Positions 1-12,373 of a DNA stretch of 64,000 nt are shown here, piece by piece. Every line of letters begins with the position of its first letter. Within the stretch, counting starts at the first letter, position 1. Under the pieces are notes generated by a model. It made no database searches and was not told the DNA's origin. It was given only the letters and a program-made list of their open reading frames with translations. Source of the DNA: Welwitschia mirabilis (taxonomy: Eukaryota; Gnetophyta; Gnetopsida; Welwitschiales); NCBI GenBank assembly GCA_051453625.1, contig JBOZIK010000001.1, forward strand, positions 69,689,159 through 69,753,158. The letters run 5' to 3'. Both the position numbers and the translations under genes were made by a program.

Positions 1-287
1 TTAATGAACTAAACAAAATGACTATAAGTTTATCTAAAATAATTAATCATGTAAGTATCTAATTTAACTATTACTTTTATTTCCCATATTATTATTTTTA
101 CAATTTGGAACTAGTCTTATTTTTGTTCTTAAATTTTATACGTTTAATTGTTTATCTAAATTAATTAAGAAGATTTTCTAAGTTAGAAAACTCTAAACAT
201 GACACACCAACTGGCTAGACACAAAATTTTCCATACATAAGTTTATATGGTGAGAAACCTAGAGAGTTACTTCAAGTAGTACAACAA
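1..287 (-). mobile_element. Element B, distal fragment (integrase C-terminal part)
   Basis: Read on the minus strand from 287 downwards, this matches the integrase segment of element A near 9075-9180. Both carry the run that encodes SxxxFSPYKLxYGK (here around 250-200), which follows the catalytic core in Athila-type integrases. The reading resumes exactly where the minus-strand integrase at 12945 stops, so this is the other half of element B, separated by the insertion of A. Reading frames are broken. The remaining 3' end and 3' LTR of B must lie left of the window. Confidence 0.75.
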
Positions 288-526
288 TGTTGCAATGCCA
301 AATTGTAAGAATTTGATGATGTATTTTGAGTGCTTTTACAAGATATTTATATATATTTGGATGGAATACTAATGATTATAAAGATCTAATAGGATGATCA
401 TTGACACATGTTATTCCTACTCTATTTGGAGGTTTCTTAAGCTTATTCTGATACTACATACTTGAAAGAAGGATTCACTATGTAGAAAATAAACTTGTCT
501 TTGAGATTAAAGATAAGAAAGCTTGT

Positions 527-680
527 TATCCCCTCTATAATTCCCATGAAAGGTAGGACAATAGCACTATTGATATGGACAGAAGCTATGCAGTTGATAG
601 CAGGGCATGAAGCTAATAAAATGCTTTTCGACATAAACTAATATCCTCTCGGTCATCCCCATGATAGTCAAGAAGATAGT
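527..680 (+). repeat. Two inverted-repeat cassettes in LTR A
   Basis: Units at about 527-574 and 643-680 follow the pattern atcctctcGGTCATCCCCATGAtagtcaagaaGATAGt. Inner arms (TCAT/ATGA) and outer arms (CATCCT/AGGATG type) can form a two-tier hairpin. The same unit recurs in LTRs and leaders of elements A, B and C. Confidence 0.6.
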
Positions 681-797
681 TGTTTTTCTATGATCAAAAA
701 GAAATTATCTTTATAATGGAATCAAGTGACCCATTTGGGCTATTAGGATTTCTTTTCTAACTTCTAGGGTTGTGCTTCTAGAACTTCAATGTAAAAC

Positions 798-805
798 TAT
801 AAATA
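798..805 (+). promoter_or_regulatory. TATA box of LTR A (5')
   Basis: TATAAATA in the context aaaacTATAAATAtcctt. The same octamer lies at nearly the same distance from the LTR start in the 3' LTR of A (12193), in LTR B (19107-19100, minus) and in LTR C (57893), which supports a real Pol II promoter element at the U3/R boundary. Confidence 0.7.
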
Positions 806-1536
806 TCCTTTCTCTTTTTTATTTTTGTTTCCATATTTTGTACCGGATATGCTTATGGTAAAAGATTGAAGGACAAGAGATCCATCCAGTAGCTATAAAG
901 AGGAGTTTCCTTAGTGTTAGGCAGAGTCTCTTTCATTGAGGTGCTACTACTTTGTGAGAAGTGGATGTAAAGTTCTATGAATCAATACAATCACTTTTTT
1001 CATTCCAATTCTTTTTATGTCTCTTATGGTTGAAGTTAGTTATAGCATAAGTGATGATTCTATAATTTATTTAGATTATAAGGACAACCTTTATTAAGAT
1101 TGACTTTGGTTAGTTTAGATTTGCATTGTTATTCCATTTCCATTTCACATTGCATTTTATATTCTATTTAGCATATCTCATAGTTCACATTAATTAGGAA
1201 TAAGTTAAGTACTCTTCTTAATTAGTTTGAATTATAGAGAAACTAGTTCTTGTGACAAGAGGATTAAGATCCAATAGAATTCATTCAACTTCTATTTGTA
1301 TTTCATATCCATTTACTTTATATTGCATTTCATGTTGTTATTTTCTTTTAGTTATTAAAGAAAGAGTAAAATACCTTTGAAAATCAATTCTTTAACTCTA
1401 ACCCTAGTGCCTTAATTGGGATTATAACATTCAGGTAAACTCTTGTCTATACTAACATGTGTTTTTCTGCAAGTAATTTGATTTACATATTTATCTAAAG
1501 GACTTCAGAATTGCATAAATTAATACTATAACATTT

Positions 1537-1554
1537 TGACATCATTATCAAGAA
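1537..1554 (+). other. Primer-binding site of element A (tRNA-Asp type, decayed)
   Basis: tgacatcattatcaagaa aligns without gaps to the Athila-type PBS TGGCGCCGTTGCCGGGGA: 9 of 18 positions match and all 9 differences are G->A or C->T. It lies 6 bp after the LTR end, as in elements B and C. Confidence 0.7.
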
Positions 1555-1818
1555 AGGCCACAATGAGCTAGAGAATTGTCACTAACTAGATAAGTACCTT
1601 AAATTTTTTGTTTAAGTTATGTATTTCAACTAGTGCTATATTTTTAGTATAACTTAGAATAGGTTTATTTTAACAAAATTTTATTTTCCATAATTTTTAG
1701 AAACCCTATCATTCTCTTTGTTATTCCAATGACATTGGATATGATAGTTCTATAAATTCAAAATTAATTTTTACTTTTGCAATTTTTCTTCTATTTAGAG
1801 TTTGATAATAAAGTTATT

Positions 1819-1943
1819 GTTGTCTTCTCTGTCATCCCCATAAAAACGTAGATAATAGTCTAGCTTTTTGCTTTTATTAATTTTTTTGAGTTCCAATTTT
1901 CTGTTACTATAATTGTCATCCTCCCTATTAAAGATAATAGTCT
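1819..1943 (+). repeat. Hairpin cassettes in the leader of element A
   Basis: Two inverted-repeat units (about 1819-1860 and 1914-1943) of the type TGTCTTCTCTGTCATCCCCAtaaaaacgtaGATAATAG lie between PBS and gag. Equivalent leader copies occur in B (18030-18190) and C (58640-58900). Confidence 0.6.
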
Positions 1944-1992
1944 ATTATTTTTTGTTTTAGTTTTTGTGTTTGCTATCTAAGCATGCTGGGAT

Positions 1993-3780
1993 ATGGTAAA
2001 TTCTAGAAGGAAGACAAAATATCAAAACGAGCAAAGCCTAATAAAAGAAAACATCAGAAAAGGATTATTCAGTTTTGAACTAAATCTAGGTATGCACATT
2101 CTAGGTATGAAAATTCCCAGAATTTAAGAAAACTTTTATTCTTTTATTATTTTAGAGTCATATTTCATAAAAGAAAATTATAGTATAGAAGTAGATCATG
2201 TTATTTCTTCTTCAAATATGTTGAATGTATCAAAATAATAGCAAAAACAAAAGTAAGTTACTTCATCTAACACCCTAATCATAATAAAAACTTCTTCCTC
2301 TAATGCAAACATTAATCTTAGAGATTTAATTTCCAATAGAAAATGTTAAATCTAAAATCCCTTTAATTTATCTTTTAAAGATGATGTAGAATTAAGAAAT
2401 TTAAGTGCATGTTCAACATTTTTAAGGGAATCTGAGGAAGATCCTTTCCAACATTTGGCTATCATTGAATAACTTATACTTACCTTAGGGAATGAAAAGA
2501 AATGTATTAATGACTCTACCTGTATGATTATTTTTCTAGTCATACTTAGAAGAAGGGAAAAAATATGGCTTAAAACTATTTCACATAAAAGTATTAAATA
2601 TTAGATTTAAGTATAAGAAGTATTTATCAAATGATTTTTAAGTGAAATTTCCATTAAAAAAATAAGAAAAGAGGTAACCAATTTTCAACAACAACCTCAT
2701 AAAAATTATGTAATAGCTTATGAACATTTTTATCATAGCTAGCCATTTCAATCCTATTGATGAATTTCTTAAGAAAGAACGATTTGATTATTTATACAAT
2801 GGATTAAATGCTCAAACTAAATAACTTGTAGACTTTTCTTATGGAGGTAACTTATTGAACTTAGTTTTATAATAATTATAAAGTGTATTAAAAAATGTTA
2901 TAGAAATACGCCAAACTTGGCCTAAACCCACTAAGGAAAATCAAACTATAGGCCAATTCTTAAAATATTTAAAAGAGGTTAAACATGATAAGGAAGATGA
3001 AAGATAGAACTCAACCAACTTGATGAAAGATTTTACTACTAATTTATAAAAGTATACACAAAAAATAGTTTATGCAAAAGTGAAAAAGAATAAAAATCAA
3101 CTTCAAATTGTGAAATTTGTGGAGATAACTCTCATTCAACTATAGAGTATCCTTTATTTCCAACTTGCAAAGAGAGGATGTTCGTGGAAGTTAGTGCTTT
3201 CAATCAAGGAACACCTAATTGTAAAATTAAATTACAATTTCAATAAAGTATGGATGGATAATCTCCATGAAAACCTTTTGAAAATAGATTTAGAAATTCT
3301 AATGAAAACCTTTTGAAAATAGATTTAGAAATTCTAACTTTTAACTTAATTTTCAACAAAACTAGAATGATCCACTTAGAAAATCCATAGAAGAGATAAG
3401 AAAAGTACAAGAAAAAACTAATAGCAAAATTAAGAACTTAGTAAATGTGCTTCAATAAATAATTTTCACCAATCAAAGACCACAAGGATCTCTTGAATCG
3501 CAACCTTTATCCAACCCAAATGAAGTTAAGAAAGATTTTAAGTTAGTAAAATGAAGTGGAAATGATTAAATACCTCCTATCCATGAGATTTTAACTTTCA
3601 AAAATAATGAAATGAATGAAGAGAATGATGTAGAAATTTTGGATTCATACAACTTTCCATTAACATTACCTACTAAAGCCTCCACTGAAAATGCCTCATA
3701 AGAAAACAAAGGGAAGAAACCATCCACTCCTTGACTTGATCGATTAAATATAAATGCTACCTTTAATGAATACTTAAAAA
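1993..3780 (+). pseudogene. gag: gag of element A (broken)
   Basis: Capsid/nucleocapsid polyprotein of an Athila-like element. The start at ATG 1993 (MVNSRRKT...) is chosen because B (minus, 17890) and C (58952, ATG changed to TTG) begin at the matching place. Visible pieces: NPFNLSFKDDVELRNLSACSTF (about 2350-2430; B and C have NPFDLSPSNDVELRNLSA and TPFDLSLRDDVGLKNLHA), the capsid motif RFDYLYNGLNAQTK near 2785-2825, and a zinc knuckle near 3110-3150 (CEICGDNSHSTIEY) whose last Cys is now Tyr. Many in-frame stops come from CAA/CAG or TGG. A 30-odd-bp direct duplication (gaaaaccttttgaaaatag) occurs near 3265-3330. Confidence 0.8.
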
Positions 3781-3782
3781 CT

Positions 3783-4208
3783 TTGACGAAAGAGGTCAAC
3801 ATTAACTTATCTTTTTGGAAACTCTTACAAAAAAATTCAAAATATTCTAAGTTATGGAAGGACTTAAAGCAAAAACATATCATTCCTATTGAAGTTTTTC
3901 CTGCTCAATCTCTTTCCAACTTAGTCATGAAAAAGTGTTTTAAATTTAAAGACCCTAGAGCTACAACTATGAGTATCACCTTAGAAAGAAATAAAAGAAT
4001 TAAAAGAGCTTCAATTGACATAGGAGCAGGTGTAAACATCATGTCTCTCCACATATGTAAGAGACTTGGATTGGAAAATAGAATAGAACCTATACAAATT
4101 ATCATGGAATTGGCTGATACCTCAATTAAGAAATTATTAGGAATTATCAAGGACTTATTTATCCAAATTAAGAAAGCTTTTTATCCTATATATATTGTCA
4201 GAACATGA
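3783..4208 (+). pseudogene. Aspartic protease region of element A
   Basis: A 141-codon open stretch that is the best-preserved coding piece of A. Residues around 78-98 read IDIGAGVNIMSLHICKRLGL: the retropepsin active-site loop (D-I-G-A) followed by the Athila-typical VNIM...ICKRLGL. Upstream, LSFWKLLQKNSKYSKLWKDL belongs to the gag-protease linker. It has no independent start; it is the middle of the gag-pol reading frame, bounded by mutational stops. Homologous regions are decayed in B (DTES), C (DIRV) and F (DLDV), so A alone keeps the catalytic loop. Confidence 0.8.
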
Positions 4209-5506
4209 TGAAGGTTATTCATTTCTTTTAGAAAGAGCCTTTTGTGCAACTACCCATTATATCATTGATACATGATTTGGAATGATGGAGGACCTAGAAA
4301 CTAAGTTTAACCTTGAAGATGAATTAAAATCAATCCTTATTTTTATAACATCAACTAATTAAGAAGAGAATGATTATGCTATAAGAACCAACTTTATATG
4401 ATGATCTTACTGAAACACACTATCTTAAGTTTGAGGATGAAGAACACACTAATTGAGGAGAAACTCAACATTTTTGCTCAATAGAAAAACTTTTTGCAAA
4501 GTATCATTTCATGTCTATTGTTTTCATAACAAATAGGATGATAGGTTAAAATATTAGTTTTGAACTTAAGAAATTACCTTAAGTTTTAAAATATTTTTTA
4601 TTTGAAAATCAAATAAAATCCCTGATAATAAGTGATCTTCTTACTCCTCAATAAGAATTAGACTTGATTATGCTCTTAACTTCAAAAGAAAATGTCTTTG
4701 CCTGGACACATAAAGATTTAGCTGCCATTCCTATTTTCATAGTTTAACATAATATTTACCTTAAAGATAATGCTAAACCTATTAGGTAACCCCAAAGAAG
4801 ACTTAATCTAGTGCTTAAATAAATAGTTAAAATTGAAATCATTAAACTCATGGATGCTAGAATCATATATTCCGTATCTGATAGCAACTGGATTAGTCCT
4901 TTAATAATAGTTCCAAAGAAAGAGGGGAAATGAAGAATGTGCATCGATTTTAAAAAACTTAATGGGGTCACTAAAAAACATTATTGCCCTTTACACTTTC
5001 TTAATTAAGTTCTTAATCAAATCTAAAGTTATGCCTACTATTACTTTCTTGATGGGTGTAATGGCTGTAATCAAATTTTTATAGCATGTAAAGAATAAGC
5101 TAAAACCACTTTAACTTCATCTTTTAGAATCTTATCTTTTAGACAAATGTCCTTTTAACTTTGTAATGCCATTGAAACCTTTTAACAAGCTATGATCAGG
5201 ATCGTTCCTGATATTATAGAGGATTCTATTAAAATTTTTATAGATGACTTCTCCATCTTTGATGATACTTTTGAACAAACTATAAAGAGATTAGAAAAAT
5301 TACTAGATTAATATATTAAGAGTGTCTTACATTTAAGTTAAGAAAAGAGTTTTCTCCTTGTCAAACATGAAATTATTTTAGGTCATCGCATTCTAAAAGA
5401 AGAAATTAGGATGGACTTCATAAACATTAATATCATTAAAAACCTTATCCCTTCAAATAATGTCAGACAATTTAGATATTTTCTTGGTCATACTAGTTTT
5501 TATGAA
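4209..5506 (+). pseudogene. Protease-RT linker and reverse transcriptase of element A
   Basis: After a degenerate linker (ELKKLPxVLKYFLFEN near 4560-4610) comes an RT domain in several frames: VKIEIIKLMDARIIYSVSDS near 4828-4885, SPLIIVPKKEGKxRMCIDFKKLNG near 4890-4965, FLDGCNGCNQIFIA near 5045-5085, and the catalytic motif KIFIDDFS at 5231-5254 with both Asp codons intact (5243-5248). The palm then continues to KEEIRMD and the tether (NVRQFRYFLGHTSFYE) near 5460-5505. Athila-type RTs use F[MI]DDF rather than YMDD, which fits. Frameshifts and stops remove any activity. Confidence 0.82.
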
Positions 5507-7543
5507 TGATTCATTCATAATTATACTAGAATTAGTAAACTCTCCACTCCTTACTTAAAAAAGATGTTAAATTTGATTAGAATGAGTCATGACAAATTTC
5601 ATTTAAAACCTTTAATGAAAAAATTTCTTCTAAACCTATTGTCATGGGTCTTGATTGGAGTAAAGACATTGGGCTTATGTGTGATGAAATAAAAGTTACT
5701 ATAAGGGTGTTCTTAAATAAAAATATGAAAAGGTTTTAAAATCATATCTTATCTTAGTAAACCTTCATCCCCAGCCCTATCCAAGCATATTACTACTAAG
5801 GGAGACATGCTTACCATTATTGTTTGCCTAGATCATCTTTGACATAATCTTCTTAGCTTTCACACCAATGTTTACATAGATCATATGGCCATCTTCTATC
5901 TTATGATTAAAAAAGACTCTGGTATTAGACTTATTAAGTGAATAATTATCATAAAATAATATAATTTTACCATCATTTATAAAGCTAGAAAACATAATAG
6001 TATTGTCAATCATCTATCTCAACTTTCTTGCTGTTATGATAAACTTCCCATTAGTGACTCTTCTCTAGATAAATAATTCTTCTCTATTGAGAAACTTTAT
6101 GCTATCATTTCTACTTATCCCACTTCTTATTATGCTGATATTATGAAATACCTTGTTACTATAAAACTCCTCAGCATTAGAGCCATAAATAATGTAAATA
6201 TTTTCTCCATAGGATCTGTGACTATGATTAGAATGAACCCCACCTTTATAGATGTTGCAAATATCAAATTATGTGTAAGTGTGTACTTGAGTGGAAGACT
6301 TTAGAAATCTTAAAACTTTATTATGGTGGGGTATGTGGTGGATACTTCAATAGCTAAAAGATCATCATGAAAATTATTTACTCTAGATTTTCTTGGCCTA
6401 CTCTTTTCAAGGATTCCTTTGACTTTTTTGGAAGGTGTGATGCATGTAAATGTTATGGTAATTTAACTCAATCTTAGGATATCCACCTCAAACCTGTACT
6501 TGAATGTGAACCTTTTAATTATTGGCTAATTAACTTTTTAGTCTTATTTACACCACTTTCTATGATAAAAATTATATTATTTTAGTAATATATTACATTA
6601 CTAAGTGGTAAAATCTATTCCTATTACTAAAAATAATGCGTAAATTGTTTGTAACTTTGTTAGAACTCATATTTTCCAACATTTTGGTTTTTTTATAAAT
6701 TATCATTAGTTATCAAGAAAACGCATTTCATTAATCACCTTTTTCAAAAACTTCTTTTATCCATTGTGTTGAATATAGAATTAGTTGTTCCTATCACCCT
6801 TAAACTAATGGACAAGCTAAAAATGCAAATATACAAATCAGAAAAAAAATGCTTTAAAAATTAGTCTCTATTAATAGAAAGACATTATCTTCTAAACTTA
6901 ATGACATCCTTTGGGTTTATCATACTACTTGGTGTAACTCTCTAAGTTTATAATCATACAAACTTGTGTACGATAAAGTTTGTATTTTAATAATTAATAT
7001 TTTCTATAATTCTTATCGATCCACTCATTAACTTAACCTCATAAACTTGAATGAGAATCTTAAATTTGATTAACCCAACTTAATCATTTAGATGAAAAAT
7101 GTACTCATGCTTTATATTATCAACTTATTCATAAAAATTAAGCCAAGTTTGGACATGATAAAAAGATTATTCATAAGTTTAAACCTAGACAACTTGTCCT
7201 TTTGTGTAACATCCAAGTACACCTTTTGCATAACAAGTTAACTTCTAAATTATTAGATCTTTATATTATAGAAAAATTATACTCAAATAACTCAATTGAA
7301 ATCTTCAATCCAAATACTAAATAATTTCAGAAATTTAATGGATAAGGGTTAAAAATTAATGAGTCATCTCTTGATAAAACCTTAAATATGATAGAAGAAC
7401 TTGTTTTGGAAGCCACTCTTAATGCGAGAACCTTCCTTTTATTATTATCTAAATTTTTTATTAACTCATTCCTTAGGTAAACATCATATTATTACTTAAA
7501 TATTTTTTTTATATATGTATTTACTTTTAAAGATTCCATGATT
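5507..7543 (+). pseudogene. RNase H-integrase segment of element A, copy 1
   Basis: Begins tgattcattcataa and covers RNase H (SxPYLKKMLNLIR, WVLIGVKT...), a degenerate HHCC zinc region near 6250-6470, the DDE core near 6500-6800 with YHP..TNGQAKNANIQIRK (about 6790-6840), LNDILWVYHTTWCNSLSLxSYKLVYDK near 6895-6980, and the C-terminal region to about 7440. The same segment occurs again from 7644 with different mutations. Its last bases before the gap (tttccatgatt) match copy 2 near 9690. Confidence 0.8.
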
Positions 7544-7643
7544 NNNNNNNNNNNNNNNNNNNNNNNNNNNNNNNNNNNNNNNNNNNNNNNNNNNNNNNNN
7601 NNNNNNNNNNNNNNNNNNNNNNNNNNNNNNNNNNNNNNNNNNN
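7544..7643. other. Assembly gap (100 N)
   Basis: A run of exactly 100 N, a common placeholder length. It separates the two RNase H-integrase copies, so their true spacing and order are not proven by this sequence. Confidence 0.95.
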
Positions 7644-9615
7644 TGATTCATTCATGGTTATGTTAAAATTTATAAACCTCTCCATTCCTTACTTGAAAAA
7701 GATGTTAAATTTGATTGGAACAATTCATGTTAACTTGCATTTAAAACTCTCAAAAAAGACATTTCTTCTGATCCTATTATCATGATTCCCAATTAGAGTA
7801 AAGATTTTGAAATTATTGTAATGTAAGAAACATTGGTTTTTGGGGAGAAGGGAAGGATTCTTAGTTAAAAGTATGAAAATGGTTTTAAAGTTATATTTCA
7901 TGTTAGTAAAATTTTATCCCAAGCCTAATACAACTATACTGCTACTACTAAGAGATAAATTCTTTCCATTATCTTTTGCCTAGATCAGCTTCAACATTAT
8001 CTTCTTGGCTTTCACATTAAATGTTTATATAGATCATGTAGCCATCCGCTATCTTATAACAAAAAATAACTTTAGTACCAAACTTATTAGGTGAATTCTT
8101 CTCATTTAAGAATTTAATTTTACCATCATTGATAAGGTTAGAAAACATAACATTGTTACTGATCATCTATCTTGACTTTCTTGCTCTCATGATGAACTTC
8201 CCATAAATGACTCTTTTCTAGATAAATAACTCTTTATAATTAAGCAACTTTATGCTATCTCTTCTACTCATCCCTCTTCTTGATACACTAATATTATGAA
8301 CTACCTTGTTACTATAAAAACACCTTAGCATTAAAATCATAACCAATGTAAATATTTTCTCCATAGGATCATTGATTATGAGTGGAATGAACCCCATCTT
8401 TATAGAAATTGCAATGATTAAATCATGCATAAGTGTGTACCTAAGTGGAAAATGTTAGAAATTCTAAAACTTTGCCATGGTGGGTATGTAGGGGATACTT
8501 TAGTGGTTAAAATGTCATCATGAAAATTCTTCACTTGGGTTTTTATTACCTTACTCTTTTTAAGGATACATTTGACTTTTCTAAAAGGTGTGATGCATGT
8601 CAATGTTATAGTAGCCTACCTCATTCTCAAGATATGCCCCTTAAACCTATACTTGAATGTGAACCTTTTGATTAGTAGGGAATTAACTTTATAGGCCTGA
8701 TTACACCACCTTTTCATGACAAAAATTATATCTTTATAGTGGTTGATTATGTTACTAAGTGGGTAAAAGTTATTCTTAGTACCAAAAATGATGCCCAAAT
8801 AGTTTGTAATTCTGTTTGAAATTATATCTTTCAATACTTTAGTTTTTTATGAATTGTTATTAGTGATCAAGAAACTCATTTCATTAACTACGTTTTTGAA
8901 AAACTTATTTTGTACATTAGTATTAAACATAAAATTACATATGTTTATCATCCTCAAACTAATGGCTGAGCTAAAAATGCAAATAGAGAAATCAAAAAGA
9001 TGCTTTAGAAATTAGTATCTGTGAATAAAAAAATGGGGTCCTATAAACTTAATGATGTTCTTTGAGCTTACTGTACTACTTTGTGTGACTCTCTCAGTTT
9101 CTCATCATATAAACTTATGTATAGAAAAGTTTGTATTTTATTGGTTGATCTTTGTCATATTTCATATTGACTCTCTTATTAACTTAATCTTGTAGACTTA
9201 AATGAAAACCTTAAAACTCAATTAGCCCAACTTGACTATTTAGATAAAAAATGTACTCATGTTTTACATCGTCAACTCATTCATAAAGCTTAAGATGAGT
9301 TTAGACATGATGAAAAGATTATTCATAAGTAATTTGAACCTAGTCAACTTATCCTTTTATATAACACTTGAGTGCACGCATAACAAGTTAACTTCTAAAT
9401 TGTTATGTCCTTATTTTATTAAAAAAGTACATTTAAATGGCTTAATTGAAATCTCCAATTTAATCACTAGAGAAATTCAAAATGTTAATGGACAAAAGTT
9501 AAAAATTTATAAGTCATATTTTGATGAAACCTTGAACAAGATAGAAGAACTTATTTTGGAAGCCCCTCTCAATAAGGAGAATCTTCCTCTTACCATTATC
9601 TACATTCCTTCTTAA
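7644..9615 (+). pseudogene. RNase H-integrase segment, copy 2
   Basis: Starts tgattcattcatgg, matching copy 1 at 5507, and follows it collinearly: RNase H, the DDE core (TNGxAKNANREIKKM near 8960-9005), LNDVLxAYCTTLCDSLSFSSYKLMYRK near 9045-9130, and an open C-terminal stretch 9259-9615 that includes FDETLNKIEELILEAPLNKE. Copy 2 runs on into the 3' non-coding region, so it is probably the original 3' end of A. The copies differ by many scattered substitutions and small indels. Confidence 0.8.
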
Positions 9616-9905
9616 TTCATTTCTTGGGTAAACATCATGTTATCACTTGAATATTTTTAACTTGACATATGTATTTACTTATGAATTTTCCATGATTATT
9701 AATATTATACTTAGGAATTTAGATGATAAGATTGACTTCATTCAATTTTTAGACATTTATATGGTTATGAGCTTCACTTTGAAGGAATATGCCTTGGTTC
9801 TTTTATTTTCTTTTAATGGTATGAATAATTAGTTGTTTTTTCATGTTCATATTTTATTACTTATCTCATTACTTTGATTTTATCCTTACAAGTACTTGGT
9901 TATGT
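9616..9905 (+). other. Start of the 3' non-coding region of element A
   Basis: AT-rich sequence downstream of integrase. I see no conserved protein. Confidence 0.5.
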
Positions 9906-9918
9906 GTAATGTTATCTC

Positions 9919-9980
9919 AAAAAAATCAAAAAGAAAAAAGAAAGAAAGAAATAAAAGAAAAGAAAAGAAAAGAAATAAAG
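9919..9980 (+). repeat. Purine tract, (GAAA)n-like
   Basis: Imperfect gaaa/agaaa repeats on the plus strand. Elements C (62549-62600, GA repeat) and D (35582-35612) have a purine tract at the same relative place, just upstream of the conserved 3' block. Confidence 0.75.
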
Positions 9981-10019
9981 ACCATACTCTTTTATGTTAT
10001 ATCTTAAAAACATGATTAT

Positions 10020-10200
10020 GATGATGTCATATTACAAGTGCATTAGGGCAAATTTTCCTAAGAGGGGCCTTTGGTAGTGTGATATGGTAGCTATGGGAAC
10101 TCCATTAAGGAGTCAGTTGGCCATGCTATGTGGGTCCTTATTCATTTGATAGTGGTTGCACTCCTCTCATCATAGTAAAATAAATTGCACTTTAAGGATA
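10020..10200 (+). other. Conserved 3' non-coding block of element A
   Basis: The run from gatgatgtcatattacaag to cactcctctcatcatag aligns closely with 62640-62805 in element C and with 35615-35790 in element D (shared: gggCCTTTgGtAgtGTgAtATGGTAgCTATGgGAACTCCA pattern, ttGGCCAT, GGgTCCTTAtTc, gTGGTTgCACTcctCTCATcat). No ORF is evident. A small hairpin (GGAACTCC/GGAGTc) is present near 10098-10115. Probably a functional RNA or DNA element of the retrotransposons. Confidence 0.7.
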
Positions 10201-11670
10201 TGAGATTAGTGGTATCCTTATCTCATCAGAGACATTGCTTATTTTCTAGACTTATTTTATTTATTTATTTATGATACTTCTACATGATTACTCTACTTTT
10301 TAGATTCTAGTGTTGCTTTAATATGGTATCTTGTAAGTTCCTGTTTTAACAGTTTTTTATCTTATCATTTATTATTTGATAACATTAGATATACTTAACA
10401 TCGTCATAATCATTACCTAATTGAGTGGTACTTTATAGTTTCTACATACTTTCATGCATCTTTCATGTAGTGATTTTATGATTATTGCCAAGGGAATTTG
10501 TTAGGTTAGGATTTAGAATAAGAAAGCAATCTTTTTTATCTTCCTAGTTCTTCATTTTCCTTTTGTTTTTCTTTAGCTATTTTATTGGATTTTTTAAAGT
10601 TATTTTTCATACTTTTTTAGCATAATATTATGGATATAATCATTTTTTAGTTTCTTGTTTATGTATTTTCCTAGTTTATATAGAGGATTATTGTTCTTTT
10701 CTTGATAGGTTACCATGATCTGATGAGTTCGAGTTATTATTTATCCATGAGTTTGGCACATTTATGGAGTCTATGAACATTGTTTCTTTCTACTTAATGC
10801 ATTTTCTTCTATTTTTACACTTTCCTCCATGAATCCCTCTCCACCATAAGCATGTTTTTTTAAGCTATTTCTTTGCTCTCTATCTTCTTTCTATTTTTTG
10901 TGCTTTTTTTGCATGTTTGCTTATTTTTTGAATTTTTTTTACTTATCGTTTCTCTCAAAATAGCCTATTTGATCACTGTCATCCCACATTTGTCATTTAC
11001 ATAACAAACAAAACCACACTCATCCTTTACCTTTGGTGAAATTTGAAACGCATTGCTTATTCTATGGGGAGGGGTAGGACATCTTTCTGTGATTTATTCT
11101 ATGATTTTGAGTATAGATTTTTGAAATTAAAAAGAATCATGTTTGGATATTTCATGTTACATATATAGGATGAGTTGTTTGGATTCGTTTTCATATTAAT
11201 TAAATAAATTTATGGACTTTATTTTGTAAAATCATAGTATTAGACTCATAGAGTTTTCTTATAGCTACATTTTAGGTTATCTAAAAAGAATGCTATATCT
11301 ACTCTTGTCCTTTACCCTTATGGACTATACTAATAAACTTAAATGCATTACTCTTTTGAGATTAGTACTACTTAAGTCTGTCACATTAGTTTATTATCAT
11401 TATTTTGTAATATGCATATACATTATTATTCTTTGAGCTACCAATGTTACATTTTATGATTTTTGTATGTGTATGACATTCATTTATTCTATGGTAACAT
11501 GCTTAAATAGGGGGCTTAGCAATATTTTTAGTATTTTTATTAGTTAATATATTTGTAATATCTATTCTTACATGATTTAATTTAATTTAATTTATATTTT
11601 TAATATTTTTAAATCCTAGTCAAATTGGCTTATAATATAGTTGATTGCTCACTTTGTCAAGGATTGACAA
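10201..11670 (+). other. Long 3' non-coding region of element A
   Basis: About 1.5 kb between the conserved block and the polypurine tract. Thymine-rich, no ORF over 60 codons, no recognisable envelope-like protein. Short matches to element C continue here (for example the end, ggctaagtaggaggcta against ggctaagtagagggcta). Confidence 0.55.
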
Positions 11671-11687
11671 GGCTAAGTAGGAGGCTA
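11671..11687 (+). other. Polypurine tract of element A
   Basis: ggctaagtaggaggcta directly precedes the 3' LTR start TGTTG. Element C has ggctaagtagagggcta at the same place before 63775. This is the expected plus-strand primer region. Confidence 0.65.
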
Positions 11688-12192
11688 TGTTGTAATGCCA
11701 ATTTGTAGGAATTTGATGGTGTATTTGAAATGCTTTTATATGACATTTATATAGGTTTGGATGCAATACTGATGATTATGAAGATCTAACAGGATGATCA
11801 TTGAAACATATAATTCTTAGAATATTTGGAGTTTTCTCAGGCTTATTCTGATACTACATACTTTGAAGAAGGATTTACCATGTAGAAGACTAACTTACCT
11901 TTAAGATTAAAGATGAGGAAGCCTATCGTTTGCTCTTTCATACCCATGATAGGCAGGATAATAGAACTACTAATATAAATAGAAGCTATAAGGTTGATAG
12001 TAGGGCATAAACCTGATGAAGTACTTTTTAACATAGAGTGATGTCCCCTCTATCATCTTCATGACAGTTAGGGCACTAGTTGTTTTTATATGATCGAAAA
12101 TAATTATCTTTGTAATGGGATCAAGTAACCCATTTATTTATTAGGTGTTTTTTTGAATTTAGGATTGAGATTTTAGAGCTTTAATATAAAAC

Positions 12193-12200
12193 TATAAATA
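12193..12200 (+). promoter_or_regulatory. TATA box of LTR A (3')
   Basis: TATAAATA about 505 bp from the LTR start, matching the 5' LTR position. Confidence 0.65.
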
Positions 12201-12363
12201 CCCTTCTGTTTTTCTCCTTTAGTTTTATTTTCATTTTTTGTACTAGATATGCTTGTGACAAAAGATTAAAGGATAATATATTCATCTAGTAGCTATAGAG
12301 AGGAGTTCTCTTAGTGTTAAGCTAAGTCTCTTCCATTAAGGTGCTACTAATTTTTTGTAAGTA

Positions 12364-12373
12364 NNNNNNNNNN
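12364..12373. other. Assembly gap (10 N)
   Basis: Ten N inside the 3' LTR. The 5' LTR has only about seven bases here (agtggat), so the gap is small. Confidence 0.95.

Larger units (their letters stand above)
288..1530 (+). repeat. 5' LTR of element A
   Basis: Aligned with the copy at 11688-12943; both start TGTTG and end just before the leader. The LTR is about 1.24 kb. It holds a TATA-like box about 510 bp from the start and two inverted-repeat cassettes (about 527-574 and 643-680). The expected terminal CA has become TA. Confidence 0.85.

Noticed and set aside
3566-4150. Minus-strand ORFs opposite the protease of element A
   Set aside because: Shadows of the plus-strand protease frame, which has the DIGAG motif.
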